DNA of 64,000 nt, from the NCBI GenBank assembly GCA_021613335.1, contig JAJTWR010000044.1, positions 659,001 to 723,000 of the forward strand. The letters are read 5' to 3'. The notes under the pieces were generated by a model, which searched no databases, was not told the DNA's origin, and saw only the letters and a program-made list of their open reading frames with translations. How positions within the stretch are numbered: the first letter of the stretch is position 1; every line of letters begins with the position of its first letter. This DNA comes from Whitmania pigra. Taxonomy: Eukaryota > Annelida > Clitellata > Hirudinida > Haemopidae. A program made the translations under genes and the position numbers. This document shows positions 44,156 through 55,971 of the stretch, piece by piece.

Positions 44156-46184
44156 CAGGGGCGCCGAGAGCCAACAAGGGCCCCAGGGCAAGACATCATT
44201 GCGGGCCCCTTGTCAAAATACAGTCAATTCCGGGTATAGTCGAGTCGGTTACAGCAGAGGTGTAGCTAAGGGGGGGTACATATGTCCCCGGGCGCCAAGA
44301 TACAGGGGCGCAAAATGAGGCTTAATGCATCAATGGGACAGGATCGTCTCAGTGATCTTGCTCTTCTTAGTATAGACAGAGAAACGCTTGAGAAAACAGA
44401 CTTTGATGACGTTATTGATCAGTTTGCAACTGTTAAATCAAGAAAAATAAATCTATTTTAGACAGTATTAGACTACTATGCATGTAAATCATCTTAGACT
44501 GTGACTGATTGGGTGAAGCATGCGCTACTATTTGTAGAACGTTTTTTCACTTTTAAATGGATGCCTTGTGCCATTAAAATCTGATTTTTATTTCAATTTC
44601 AAATTTAGTGTAATACAGTAAGATTAAATATATAGACACGGAAAAGGGCGCCAATTCTATAGTTTGCCCCCGGGCGCAAAATACCAAGGCTAGGCCTCTG
44701 GGTTACAGTCAAGTTTCGGAAACAGTCAAGCTGATCTCTTGCACCGTGTAAACCATAAGTAGCTTACTATTTTCGATTTTAGTAAACATTCGGTTATCAA
44801 AATGAAAGTAGTAATTTTTGGTGGTCAAACACGCAGCGAGGCGCTTTAAATTAACCAACTCTAATCATCGATGAGCCTATCAGTTTTTCATCTCATCATA
44901 AGTGTATCTGCAACGACCGTTACACCATACAGCCTTAGTCAAAGATAACCAGCCACATGCTACGTGTGTGCACTAAACAAACTGGTGTTTCGATGGAGAT
45001 TAAGCTACACAAGTTCTTAAAAACGATGTAATTATGTGGAACCGACTTTTACGACATGCAAGAGAGATGGCTACAACAAAACTTTGCGGGCTTTTCTGTG
45101 TGCAGACAGTTCAATTATACTGTTGTAATCAATCGTTCTTGCAAGTCGACCTTCCACTGCCGGCATTCCAAGGCTGGACAGGCGTTCTTGACACATTGTC
45201 GATCTCAGAACATTTTTAACTCGGGCCAATGTGATGAAAGATCGTTCTGCTTGAGCAACGGTAACCGGAAGCGTGCAGAAGATACGTATCATAATGACAA
45301 CGTTTGGAAACAGTGTATCGATTTTCAAAGCGTGTAGACGGTTCAGCATGGCGACAGACTTATTCAACAGCATATCGACTGAATTTCTAAGAGGCCGACT
45401 GTATCCATGGAATTCCCACCAATTTCCCTTCTAGAGTAAGTGATGCATCAACTTCTACGGGCACAGCCCTATCGTGTAGAGACGCAACAATAAACGCTTC
45501 GCTCAACACGCGCCGACTTTTCGACTGCATCAGTTATTTGAGAAAATTTCATGAACGGTTAGGTTTGTAACCTAACATGTGGTACAGAAATGACGTCCAA
45601 TGCGATTATGTAAATTGCAAGAAGGCGTTATAAAATGGTTGACTCGAAGTGGGCGTTTTTCCTAGTTATGACGCCATTATTAAATGACACAATAACATAG
45701 CTGTTTTTATTTATTATAGCAATGGATTTGCTCTTTCAATATCGTGATAGATTGACAAATTAAATATGTCAGATTTTTACATCCTTTAGACCAAAAATCA
45801 ACTTTAGCAGTAATCTAGTGTGTATAACTCCACAGAAATAGAAGTGATGGTAAATCAAACCTTTCCTGCTAGGGAACAACACAAATCAAATCTGTAATGG
45901 TCCGTTTCGCCTAAAATGGTGTGGGCGTCCTACACCATCTTACCCTAGCGTCTCACATCAGAATACAGAGTTTATACACCCTATGTGAAATGGACTGTTT
46001 CGGCAGTATATAAAAGTATTTTACAGTATGTAAAACTATGGGACTATTAGGACATTATGTTCTGTCGCCTACGGTAAACGAAGAGACGTGCAAAAATTGA
46101 CATGATCGGACCGGCCGGGCCCCCTTACAGATGCGGGCCCCCTGGCAGTGACCCCACCTACCCCCCCCCCTCTCGGCGTCACTG
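44156..46184 (-). mobile_element. Second hAT element inserted in the first, with exact 8-bp TSD
   Basis: The ends CAGGGGCGCCGAGAG... and ...CTCTCGGCGTCACTG are near-perfect inverted repeats. TGACTGGG flanks both sides (44148-44155 and 46185-46192), and removing the element plus one TSD restores the outer transposase reading frame (VMTG then HISG). Inside, on the minus strand, 45071-45373 encodes a hATC dimerisation domain (MIRIFCTLPVTVAQAERSF; LRSTMCQERLSSLGM). The rest of its transposase is missing or decayed, so it is a deletion derivative of about 2.0 kb, of which 0.45 kb is a further insert. Confidence 0.9.
44255..44700 (+). mobile_element. Third nested hAT: 446-bp deletion derivative with 8-bp TSD
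   Basis: Tips CAGAGGTGTAGCTAAG and CAAGGCTAGGCCTCTG are imperfect inverted repeats. GGTTACAG flanks it at 44247-44254 and 44701-44708. The interior keeps the last ~40 codons of a hAT transposase on the plus strand (DRLSDLALLSIDRETLEKTD; FDDVIDQFATVKSRK then stop), so it is an internally deleted copy of a ZMYM-type hAT. Confidence 0.93.
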
Positions 46185-46939
46185 TGACTGGGCATATATC
46201 TGGCCTTCAACAACGAATATCTGACAGAAATCCTAGAGCACTGTTCGTCAACTGTGACAACCACAGCTTAAATTTAGCATGTTTGCATTCAGCTAAGCAA
46301 GATCCTGTTGTCGTAACTTTTTTTGGAACACTTGAAAGTATATATTCGTTTTTCTCTCATTCAACAATTCGTTGGGAAGAATTAAAAAGAGCTCTTCCCA
46401 TAACAGTAAAAAGAGAGTCTGAAACACGCTGGAGTGCACGATCTGAAGCTGTTAAAGCTATCCATGGAGGACTGGATGAACTAGTTGGATTGCTAGAGAA
46501 ATTATCGGAAGACTCCACTATGACACCTGAAACTAGAAGTGGTGCACAGCAGTTACTGGCCTGTATATTGAATTTTAATTTCATAGTTTTATTACACTTC
46601 TGGAATGTCGTTGTTGGAAAAATTGATCGTGTACAGAAGCGCCTACAAGATCCTACCATAAATTTCAAGTAAGCTGCGACTGATATTGAATCTTTGGAGC
46701 AAGAATTTATCAAGCTTCGTGATGATTTGAGCCAGGCTGCGGTCAAAAACGCCAAAACAAAATGCACAGCATGGGATATTCCGGTAGAAAGAAGAATTAG
46801 GATTAGAATGCCTGGAGAACTGGCAAGAGATGTAGGACTCTCATCAGAAGAGGAAGTAGTGCGTGTTATGAAGAATGTGTTCGATCGGCTTCAACAGGAG
46901 ATGTCAACACGTTTTTCTTTGTTTTATCATTATCTCATC

Positions 46940-47501
46940 GGTTATGTCGGTGCTTTTACGTCGCCGAAACCTAATATCTCGAGCACGAGAAATCTCGAGA
47001 AAGAGGGTCATATTTGCCACTTTACATCAGTTATCTCGATCCCCGTGACTAATCGTTGACTTTGAACTAGAACCGCCAAATTCCCACTTTGTCGTAGCAT
47101 TTTCTCAAGGGGTAACACGATGTAGCTATTCTATATTTTCATTCTAAAAATGTTTGGAGGTGTTAAGAATAAACTGGACAATCAGTCAATATAGAGAAAT
47201 GTAAGAAAAATTAATTATAAAGGTTTGTATCGAGAATCGGCGGCGGTAAATCTCTGCTGTTAGTTGGTTCACACATGCATTTTGTTGTTAGCAAACATGT
47301 ATGTACACGTGCTGTTATCAATATAAAATATCAATTGCTATTGTGTAAAAAAAAACCTCAAACACATGCATGTGCACTCTCATTTATTAACACACATTAT
47401 GTACATAAAGAAATTGCAAGCACACGTTAACATGCAGAGCCATATTGATTTTCAGTTATCTCGACGCTTTTTGGTAAACCCCTAGGCCGACGACATAACC
47501 G
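46940..47501 (+). mobile_element. MITE with CGGTTATGTCG tips (family copy A)
   Basis: Inverted tips CGGTTATGTCG (46940-46950) and CGACATAACCG (47491-47501). Inner text such as TTGCCACTTTACATCAGTTA and TCGAGATAAC-like boxes recurs at 53557-54140 (same strand) and 58915-59105 (opposite strand). The 'ttatctcga' boxes recall pogo/Tigger mariner terminal repeats. No clean target duplication was found. Confidence 0.6.
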
Positions 47502-47807
47502 GGTTTGGCTGGTTTTGTATTAAACCAAGACATTGTATAAATTAATTTATTCAATTTATATAAATTAATCTATAAATTGTATAAATAATTTTAAAAATTC
47601 ATACAAATTAATTTATAAAAATCTATTTAATACTTTCTATTTATTAATGCGCTCTAGACGATGGTATTCACGATGCAGTCGCCGATGTGCTTGTGCTTGT
47701 TCTCAGTTATTTCATTGGAGCCTTAGTTAAGACCTGCGGAAGAAAATTGTCACGGTACATATTCTATTTCATCACAATGTTTTTTGCTTTAATGGGATGT
47801 AATTTTG

Positions 47808-48390
47808 GGTAAAACCGTTCGAGACGGACGCACACATTTTAATGAGATGCTAAGAAAAAATAAAGCTCCACCCCTAAACAAATTAAACTCCGCCTAAAAT
47901 GAGTAAAAGTGAATCTTTTTCCGCAATATATATTAAGTCATTTACATAGAAGTCTCTAATAAAGTTTTATTATAATTTTGGAAATACTTGACGTCTGACA
48001 TTAACGATCGAGTGTTTAAAGTTACGCTTTGCCTAACCCTACCCTATCCCCTAATCCTAACCCTAACCCTACCCTATCTCCTAATCCTAACCTCTAACAC
48101 TACCCTATCCCGTAATCCTACCCTATCCCCTAATCCTAACCCTACCCTATTTCCTAATCCTAACCTCTAACCCTACCCTACCCTATCCCCTAATCCTAAC
48201 CCTTGAGCGGATCTATTCGGAGCCTAAAAATACGGACCGATTTTCCCTAAAAAGAGATATACCTAAAAATATTACGGATCAAAGATTTACTTTTACTCAT
48301 TTTAGGCGGAGCTTAATTTGTTTTGGGTGGAGCTTCATTAAAGTGGAGCATCTCATTAAAATGTGTGCGTCCGTCTCGAACGGTTTTACC
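47808..48390. mobile_element. 583-bp MULE-like MITE: >100-bp TIRs, 9-bp TSD, telomere-like core
   Basis: Arms starting GGTAAAACCGTTCGAGACGG are inverted at both ends (47808-~47920 and ~48280-48390) with few mismatches and small indels. GTAATTTTG flanks it on both sides (47799-47807 and 48391-48399). Long TIRs plus a 9-bp duplication are the hallmark of Mutator-type elements. The centre (48030-48203) is a degenerate array of CCCTAACCCTAACCCTACCCTATCCCCTAATC-like units. No coding sequence. It ends 67 bp upstream of the RAB3GAP1 start codon. Confidence 0.9.
48030..48203. repeat. Interstitial telomere-like CCCTAA/CCCTACCCTAT array
   Basis: C-rich strand repeats mixing CCCTAA, CCCTACCCTATCC and CTAATCCTAACC. 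They fit TTAGGG-type telomeric variant repeats (or a telomere-derived satellite), wholly inside the MULE-like MITE. Confidence 0.85.
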
Positions 48391-48457
48391 GTAATTTTGA
48401 TTAATTAAAAATCTTCTAAAAAGTTTTAACTATTGAATATTTTCTTTTCTGACGAAG

Positions 48458-51400
48458 ATGGATGGAGCGGAAGCTTTTCACAAGAAAGGTTACAAGCCTG
48501 CTTCCGATTATGATAGGTTTGAGTGGAGTTAACTTCATTTAAATTTACTTGCATTAGCTTTTTGCTTTAACTGTGTATATGGATGTAATCAAAACAAATG
48601 ATGTCTTTATTAGTTGAAGTATATTGTAATATTTGTTCCAAAATCAGATGTCTTAAACGGATTGAGGATGTTTTGCGCTATTGGAAACAATCTGATGTAC
48701 AACACTCCTCCAACGAAGTTGTTGAAAATTTTCGGTTTGCATATCATAAATTCAGCTTGACACGATATTGGATATCTGGAATCTCCTCTAACATTCCAAA
48801 ATCTAAGGAAAAAGGTGCCTAAAATGTTTTAGTTTTTGGGTTTTTATTTGTTGATTTATGATCACTCAGTTACTTTTAATTTTGCAATTTATTTTCTGTG
48901 AATGAAGATATTGCGGGATGACAAATTAGTAAGAGTAACAAATATTCATTAAATGAATAACAGGAATCAACAATCTTCAACAAAAGGAAATGCCAAAAGC
49001 ATGGTTGGACATGATGGACAATTCAAGCTTGGTTCCCAGGCACAATGCTCATCAATTTCAACGATATTATGGTCTCAAAGAATTTGTAGTTGTGGCAATA
49101 TATGGTAAAGAAGATATTCCCGTTAAAATGAGTGATATGTTACTCAGCATATTCTCATTTGTTGCTATCAAATGTAAATGGTAATTTGTTTGATTATTTT
49201 TTTTTACATTATTACCATTTTTATTATCATAATCATTGTTTAATATCTTTTCAGCCAGCTACCCTTGTTTGTGAAGTGTGCTCCGGATTTATGTAATCCA
49301 ATCATGATGAATCCTGGCATTCTAGAATATCCGGGTTTTGGGACATCATTTAAATCTTGGAAAGGCCGTTTTTTGAGGTCCTATTCTGATCTTGTAGTCA
49401 ACTTGAAATACATAATTGATAACTTTCAATATTGCATGGTTAGTGTGGTTTGTGGAAAATATTTGAAATTATAAATATTAATGAGGTGACAATGGTGATC
49501 TCAATTTTGTGACTGCTGTAATCCATTACTAATTTTATTAATGCAGTAGACTAATTGTTTTAATTGACATTTGCAAATCTGAAACAGAGGCGTGCATTTC
49601 AAGGACCTGCTAAGGTCTCTATGACACTCACCTACTACAACGACATCAGCAAATTACTATGTTATCCATGCAAAGAACAGCCTCACGGTACGTTTTTGAC
49701 CTCAACAACTGACTTTGATGCCAAGGTATGTGAAAGACTTCGGTATGATAAAAATGGATGTCCAAAAATGTGAGTGACTGCTTACTACTAGTCCAATCTC
49801 TTTAAATTATTCACATAAGGTATTTATTAGCTCATAACATTCATGTTGCAGTGAATTCTACCTTAATGCTAGTTGGTCAGACCTGATGGATTCTGAAGTC
49901 CTCAGTTGTGAGGACAAAACGTAAGTGATTCAAATTTATTCATGGTGATTTATTATTGTTTACAAACATAAATTTCTAATTTATTTATTTCGAAATCAAG
50001 GGGTTTTAATCTTCTTGATGCTCCCAAATGGTCAGTTCGAGCCGATATTGATACAGCTGAAGTTTCATTGGGTTTGGAATTTATTATCATTTTTTTACTA
50101 TTATTATTAAGCTGGAGTTAGCATTGTTTTATTAGCATTTTATTATATGAAAATGTTTTTTTTTATAATCGTTATAACAATCATATTCATCATAAGGAGA
50201 CTCTCTAAAGAGGTTCCTAAGCCTGTGCTCTTCAACACAAACTGGGTCATTGTTGTTGAATCCTGAAATCTTTTCAATTCTGAAATATAGAAGAATATTT
50301 AAACAAAGAGAAGGTATTAATTGAGGTTTTAATAGAAAAAAATAACAGCCATTCTGTTAAATGCATATGTTTATTTAAAAGTGGCAGTATTTTAAATATT
50401 TGTTACATTCACTTAGATGATTTTTATCTTACTTATTGAGTAATTTTTTATAATTAAGGACTACTATCCAAGCTTTATTTTATATAAATCTTTACATAAT
50501 GTGTCAGCAATTCATTAAGACGAAACATTTCAGATGTCAATGCATCCCTGACCAAGCAAGGTTCAATGGAATCCAAGGTCAGGAAGGTCACCTCAAAACT
50601 CCTCCTTAAACCTGAGGAATCACCCATTCCTGTTGAATCACTCAATGTCATTCTTGATGTAAGTTGAAATGATTGTGATGTTAACTCATCTAAGCTAACT
50701 TAGGCATGATGATGTACACATTGGTGGTGATACTGGTAGCATTTGGTAAAGTATTTTGAATGTATAGCAGGATGATTTGACATCTGACATTAGGATGTTA
50801 TATCTGTAATATTGTCTGTTGGTGGGTTTTTTTCTTTAAAATGTTTCAGTTTTGTTGACATATTCAAATTTTTACTTGCAGTTCTTGTTTCACGACGCAA
50901 AGTTGCAACCATCTCAACATTCAAATGGAAGCAACCCCAGTAGGACAACCACTGTTAAAGATGAAGTTGAGGACAAGTTCTACCTTTCATACAAAGTAAC
51001 ATAACACCATAATATCTTATTCATTGTGACTTCATTTGCATATGAAAAACGTGAATGTAATTAATAATTTAGGAACTATCAAAATACTTCAAGTCAACTC
51101 AATCCTCAAGTCTCTTGAGTCGATTGGCAATATGTTTGTGCATCGTCAACAAGTACCACGGAGGTCTTGGAGCTGTAAATCAGCTGTGGGCGGAGTTTGT
51201 TCTGGAGATGAAATATTGCTTGGAAAACAATTGTGAAATTAAAGGGTATTCTTTCTTAGTGACTTAATTTATTTTGAAATTAAATCAAATTTTTCATGAC
51301 CTATTTTGTATTTGTCTTAGCAATCTAAATTTGATCATTACTCAATTAACATTAATTTGTTTATTTAATAAAGTTTGGAACCTGTTGAGCCAGAATTAGA

Positions 51401-54388
51401 TTATAAAGAGCTTCTGAAGAAGCTACAAGTAAAATTTTGTTTTGTATTTATTGTGATAATAACAGTGTAACTACATTATTATAATTATAATATCTAGTCT
51501 TAACATTCATTTAAATCATAACTATAATGGGATTATCATTATCACTATAGATGCTGAATAGATGCATTAAACAGAAGGCCAGGGATGTATCATCAATTAC
51601 TGGTAGTCTCAGTGAGTCATTTGTTATTAGATTGCACATGTGATTGCAATGATAATGCTTCATTTTATGGAATTTATTTGCAAACATCATTGGAAATACC
51701 ACTTGCATTTGGATGAACAGTGACTCCATATCTGGGTCAAAGTTGCAAACATAAATAATTCTTCACTTTGTATTTTGTAGCACATTAATGTATTGACCAT
51801 CATGGTGTTTTTGCATTTTCAGCCTCCATCACCTGTAATGATAAATTTGTGGATATTTCTGACTTGCCTTTAGAGAAGACTATTAGCCTATCAGAAGCCA
51901 GGTAAAGATAAGTTAAATAAAAATAATACAAAGACTCTGATTAATTTAAAAAATAACACAATAACATAACATTAATACAATGTTAATATACGACTAATAA
52001 TTGTATGCTATATAACAATGTTTTCACTAATTTCTTTTCAATTTTACAAATCTTAGACCCAGAGTGGATTCTTTGACAAGTGGGTCCAACCTGAGAGTTC
52101 AAATTTTGTTTGACCGTCTATTGGCTAAGCATGCCTTCCATGCTGCCAACCCGGGATGTGCGATCGGAGACTTTGTGAGATGGTGCTCGGATGAGGATTG
52201 GATGGAAGAGTTAGAAGCAAATGATGAAGGCAAAGATAAAATCACCAACAAGGTTATATAGCATGTTGATTGTTCTAATATTTATGTAAGGTCACTGTCT
52301 TGGTGTGAATATTTGATGCGTTGGTGAGCAGGCTGCATAATTTGGAAGTTATACATCATGATGTGTCATGTTCAACTTATATTAGGGTTTAAGATATAGT
52401 TTCTCTGACAACATATTATGTGAATGAATTAAGCATTTTTATATAAGATGCTCAAAAGTTATGAGATTTGTTTGTAAGTTATTTTTTAATGGATATTAAT
52501 CAACAGAATCACTGGTGCCACCAGAACCAATGGATAAAGATATCAGACAATGTATCGTTGGTATTTCATCAAAATAAAAAGCAAAGGAGGTTTTCTAGGA
52601 ATGATGCTGCTACAAAGATGGTAAATATTATTATAACATTATTGGTGATTATGATTATTGATGAATTACTTTGGATATTTGTCATCTCTACTTATTATGT
52701 TATGATGAATTTTACCAAATTGAAAATGAGGAAGGCATCTAGATTCATTATTTGTAAATATAAATCTATTAATGACATGATCAAGTAATGATGATCAATT
52801 GCTCTATTGCAGGTGCTCTCTTGGCTAGCTTCAGTGAAGCCCTCTGATTTGGTGTTGAAACTCATGCCAACCCTTATACATTCAGCTGTCACCACGCTGT
52901 TGGAGCAACGTATGTTTATTAGGATGTTGTCAATGTTGTTATTGTACTATAAAATTAAATGTTGCTACTTGTGACCTTTGAAAATACATGTTATATTTAG
53001 TGACCATTATTTATGCTGTTAGATTTGATATGTAATAATTTAAGTACAACAATATAGTCTGAAATTTCAAATCAATAACATTGATCATACTTTTTTAACA
53101 CACAGCTGTGTGCCAGCTTGGCTTCCTTCAAGAACACCTCATTCGATTCAGAAAGAAGCTGATTGACCAATTTCACTATAAAGCACCTCAGAGCACTTCC
53201 TCTGAGATCAAGATTCTAGAGGTGAAAAATATTTGAATGACATTTCTTTTCGGGTTGTCTGATTTATTTTTTCTATTTCGTTAACAGGAGCACGTTCATC
53301 ATCTAGTTCTAATTGAACAGAAAATGATAAGAGCTCAATACTTGTTGAAATCATTCAGATATGTTGACCCCTCCTATATGGTCAGTGACACTGAATTTGA
53401 AAAATATGTTTCCAATCTCGTGGAATTCAAGGAAGTGTCAATTAAGACTTCAAGGGGTGAACTTCCTTCAAATACAAGCTTTGGCAAGCTCATTTATAAG
53501 TTATTCCACGACCATGAGGTAATATTGAATTGATATGAAATTTATAGTAACAATGGAACCCACTTATCTCGAACTCGGTTAACTTGCCAACCCTATTAAG
53601 TCTATGTTTTTCAAGTGGAACTGCCAAAATCTCAGAATTTTCTTCATTCTTTCATTTATGTTGATTCTTTTGTGTCTTGTGCACAAAAGAGGATCGAATT
53701 TGCCACTTTACATCAGTTATCTTGGTCCCCACTTTTTTGTAGCAGTTTCTCATTGAGATATCGATTCTTTTATGTTGCTGAGCATAATTCAACCTTGCCA
53801 AAGGCAGACATGACAAAGCAAATGTAGGGGAGGTCTAATATCTATAATACTGCAAGAAAAAAAGTGGCCGAGCTCAAATCAACAATGTGGTGGTTCTGCG
53901 GTTTGCAAGTATCAAAACTTCCCATCAATGGGGGATTTTGTGGGCGATCTTTGTGTGTTCATTATAGGAAAAAATAACTTAAGGTTTATGTTGAGATGGT
54001 GAATCTTATTGTTAAATGGTAACTCTCTGGTGTTGGTTTACAAAATAACTTGTTAGCATGTTATCAAATATCACTTGCATTTACATTTATTAATGCACAT
54101 TATAAACATTTAGAATTTTTTTTTTTACAAATTTGCAATTTTTACATTGTTGCATGATTTACCATTACTTTCTGCATTTTTGTAGGAAGCAACTAGAGAG
54201 CAAAGAAAATCTAATACTGAGGCTGCAAAAGTCAAAGTGAATTTGAAGCCAAAGTTTAGGGAATACGTCGCAATAACTGATTGTTCAAAGACAACAGGTT
54301 CCTGCCTTCGACTTTATGGTACTGGTCATGAAAATTGTTTTCAAGTTGCTGCTGCGTTCACCAATGAGCCTTTTAAGGAATGGCCTTA
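48458..54388 (+). CDS. RAB3GAP1: RAB3GAP1: Rab3 GTPase-activating protein catalytic subunit
   Basis: Catalytic partner of RAB3GAP2; GAP for Rab3 and exchange factor for Rab18 in the family. About 17 short exons. In order: MDGAEAFHKKGYKPASDYDR spliced to CLKRIEDVLRYWKQ (48458-), SRYWISGISS-type region, MPKAWLDMMDNS and FQRYYGLKEFVVVAIYG (48960s), PLFVKCAPDL, KVSMTLTYYND (49590s), APKWSVRADIDTAEVSL (50010), SLNVILDFLFHDAKLQPSQH (50630/50880), LAICLCIVNKYHGGL and LWAEFVLEMKYCLENNCEIK (51120-51240), HAANPGCAIGDFVRWCSDED (52135), NKKQRRFSRND and LSWLASVKPSDLVLKLMP (52570-52870), then C-terminal KFREYVAITDCSKTTGSCLR to KEWP stop. The vertebrate counterparts YYGLREFVV, INFYHGGLKGVAHLWQEF and AANPGCSLEDFVRWYSP are plainly recognisable. 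The start is the first ATG in an otherwise open exon. A MITE sits in the last intron. Confidence 0.92.
53557..54140 (+). mobile_element. Family copy C of the TTATCTCGA-type MITE, in RAB3GAP1 intron
   Basis: Begins CAATGGAACCCACTTATCTC, typical of pogo/Tigger-like ends, and shares TTGCCACTTTACATCAGTTA and the CACATTATAAACATTTAG-like right portion with copy A at 46940-47501. The exact right tip is not visible, so the copy is decayed. It lies just upstream of the last RAB3GAP1 exon. Confidence 0.55.
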
Positions 54389-55971
54389 AATATTGATAAT
54401 AAACCTACAAAGTTGGAAGTCAAGTATTGGAGTTGTTACCATTTGAAAATTAGTAGTGTTTGAAAGTGAAAAGTCCTTATGTATTTCCTGATTATTGGAA
54501 TTTGTCAACATATCTCATTCTTGGACTGCTTAATTCTATGGTGATAGAATACTGGACCTCCTCTCAGTCGAAGCTTCTCATCTCAAGATGGAGGACTTCA
54601 GAGGCAGTGCCAAAACTGGCGGAGGAACGGTGGATTATTACGTTGAGAATTTACAGGTCTGTTGCCATGGATTTATTTTGATGAATTGGTTGTTGTGTGC
54701 ACCGGTTCTATGTTTATTGAATGGATCCTGTTATCCTGATAAAATAAACATATGATGTTGGAGTTTTTTAGTGTGTGGACAGTTTATATTGTCGTTCAAC
54801 AAAGGGAAGCTAATCCTTTGAAAGATGATAGTGGAGTAATGTTGCTTTGCAAGTAAATTGAATAATTCCTTACTAATGCGTCTATTGTTCATCTAATTGA
54901 AAGTTGTCAAGTTATCTTTCTCCTATGGGCTGCCTAAGATATACGGGTTTTCTTGGGCCTTCAAGTGGGTTTTAGCATTCGTTCTGAATCTCACACCCCA
55001 GTAAAAATTTAGGGGGTTTGATTATGTCATCTATAGGGAGAAGATTGGGTCAGAACGCAAGCGCATGCCTTTGGAGCGTGGGGATTAGCAGGATGTGTAT
55101 GTCTACAAAAACGATAAGAGTGATGAAAGTATTGAAATGGTGAATGCCTTTTTTATAAAAAAAAAATAATTTGATCTAAAATTATTTTAATAGTTTTACA
55201 AACTTTTGATCTAGGGATATGTTATTTAAACCAGTTGATTCAGAGATTTTACTTCTAAATGTTTTTTTATTGTCTTAGTACTAAGTTTTAATTTGACTTG
55301 TATTAAAGTAAAAATTATTCATCTTATTCATTCAATAAAATATTTTCATCTTCAATTGTTTTAATTAAATAGGCTAGTTATATTGTAGAATTGTTTTTTA
55401 ACCATCTTAATCATCTAGTTGGCATTTTCAGCACAGATTTAACATAACAAGGTTTTGATTCAGATTGACAATTCAACATTTTCAAATGCGTTAGGAGATT
55501 AGAACTTCCCCCCTTAAGGCAAAGACGTAATTTCAGCTTTTTCCAAGCAAGGGAGGGGGTAGACTATGAGGAAGATGACATTTTTTGTTGCGTTTAGCTT
55601 AAAATCAGGGGGGCTCTTGTCCCTGCCCCCCCCCAAATTAATTACCCTGCCTTAAGGCACCTTGAAATTTGATCTTTATCAACACGAATTTTAAAAAATG
55701 GGTTAATTGAGAGCATCATTCATTTTCTTGAACAAGGCTGATATTTCAAGTTTTTATGTTATTATTTAAACAAAGTTAATAAGTCAAAGTTTTAATTTGA
55801 AAATATTTTGTTTTAATTTAAATTTAATTTTTACATAATTTCTTAATTTAATGGGGTAGTATTGTTTATCTTTGTTTATTGAGACGGAGTATTGGAGGAG
55901 GAGATGTGGATTTTCATTGTGATTTTATTGCTCGTAAACAAAACTCTTAAAATCTCTTAAAACTCTGCTTA
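54389..55971. other. Intergenic, RAB3GAP1 3' side to next gene
   Basis: No supported exon. Includes RAB3GAP1 3' flank with AATAAA-like signals (about 54398-54404 and 54741) and AT-rich DNA. A 'ggggggctcttgtccctgcccccccc' patch at about 55608-55633 resembles the 1-kb 'gttgcccctgcctacctctcccccc' stretch at 970-1005, hinting at a shared repeat. Confidence 0.4.

Larger units (their letters stand above)
43090..46930 (+). pseudogene. hAT transposase gene (ZMYM/TTF-type finger), interrupted and decayed
   Basis: Outer element of a nest. Reading starts near DVVPAVLKFHDVGYLEF, then RSITSTWFRRRLANG, a TTF/hAT-type zinc finger (YCFCCLLFTS...W...HENNPCH), the RNase H-like core start (KYYGILLDSTPDLGHREQLS; VDVDFQTKKVAIKE), and the DNAS motif region (QWYDNASVMTGQ). 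After a 2-kb insertion it resumes exactly: HISGLQQRISDRNPRALFVN, CDNHSLNLAC, TRWSARSEAV, and the insertion-domain text. The frame is broken at about 43755 (frameshift), 44017 (stop after AIKE) and 46670 (stop). The usual hATC dimerisation end is lost where the sequence meets the next repeat near 46935. Outer terminal repeats were not found. Confidence 0.85.

Noticed and set aside
51036..51236. 66-codon ORF
   Set aside because: Out-of-frame shadow of a RAB3GAP1 exon, whose true frame reads LAICLCIVNKYHGGL.
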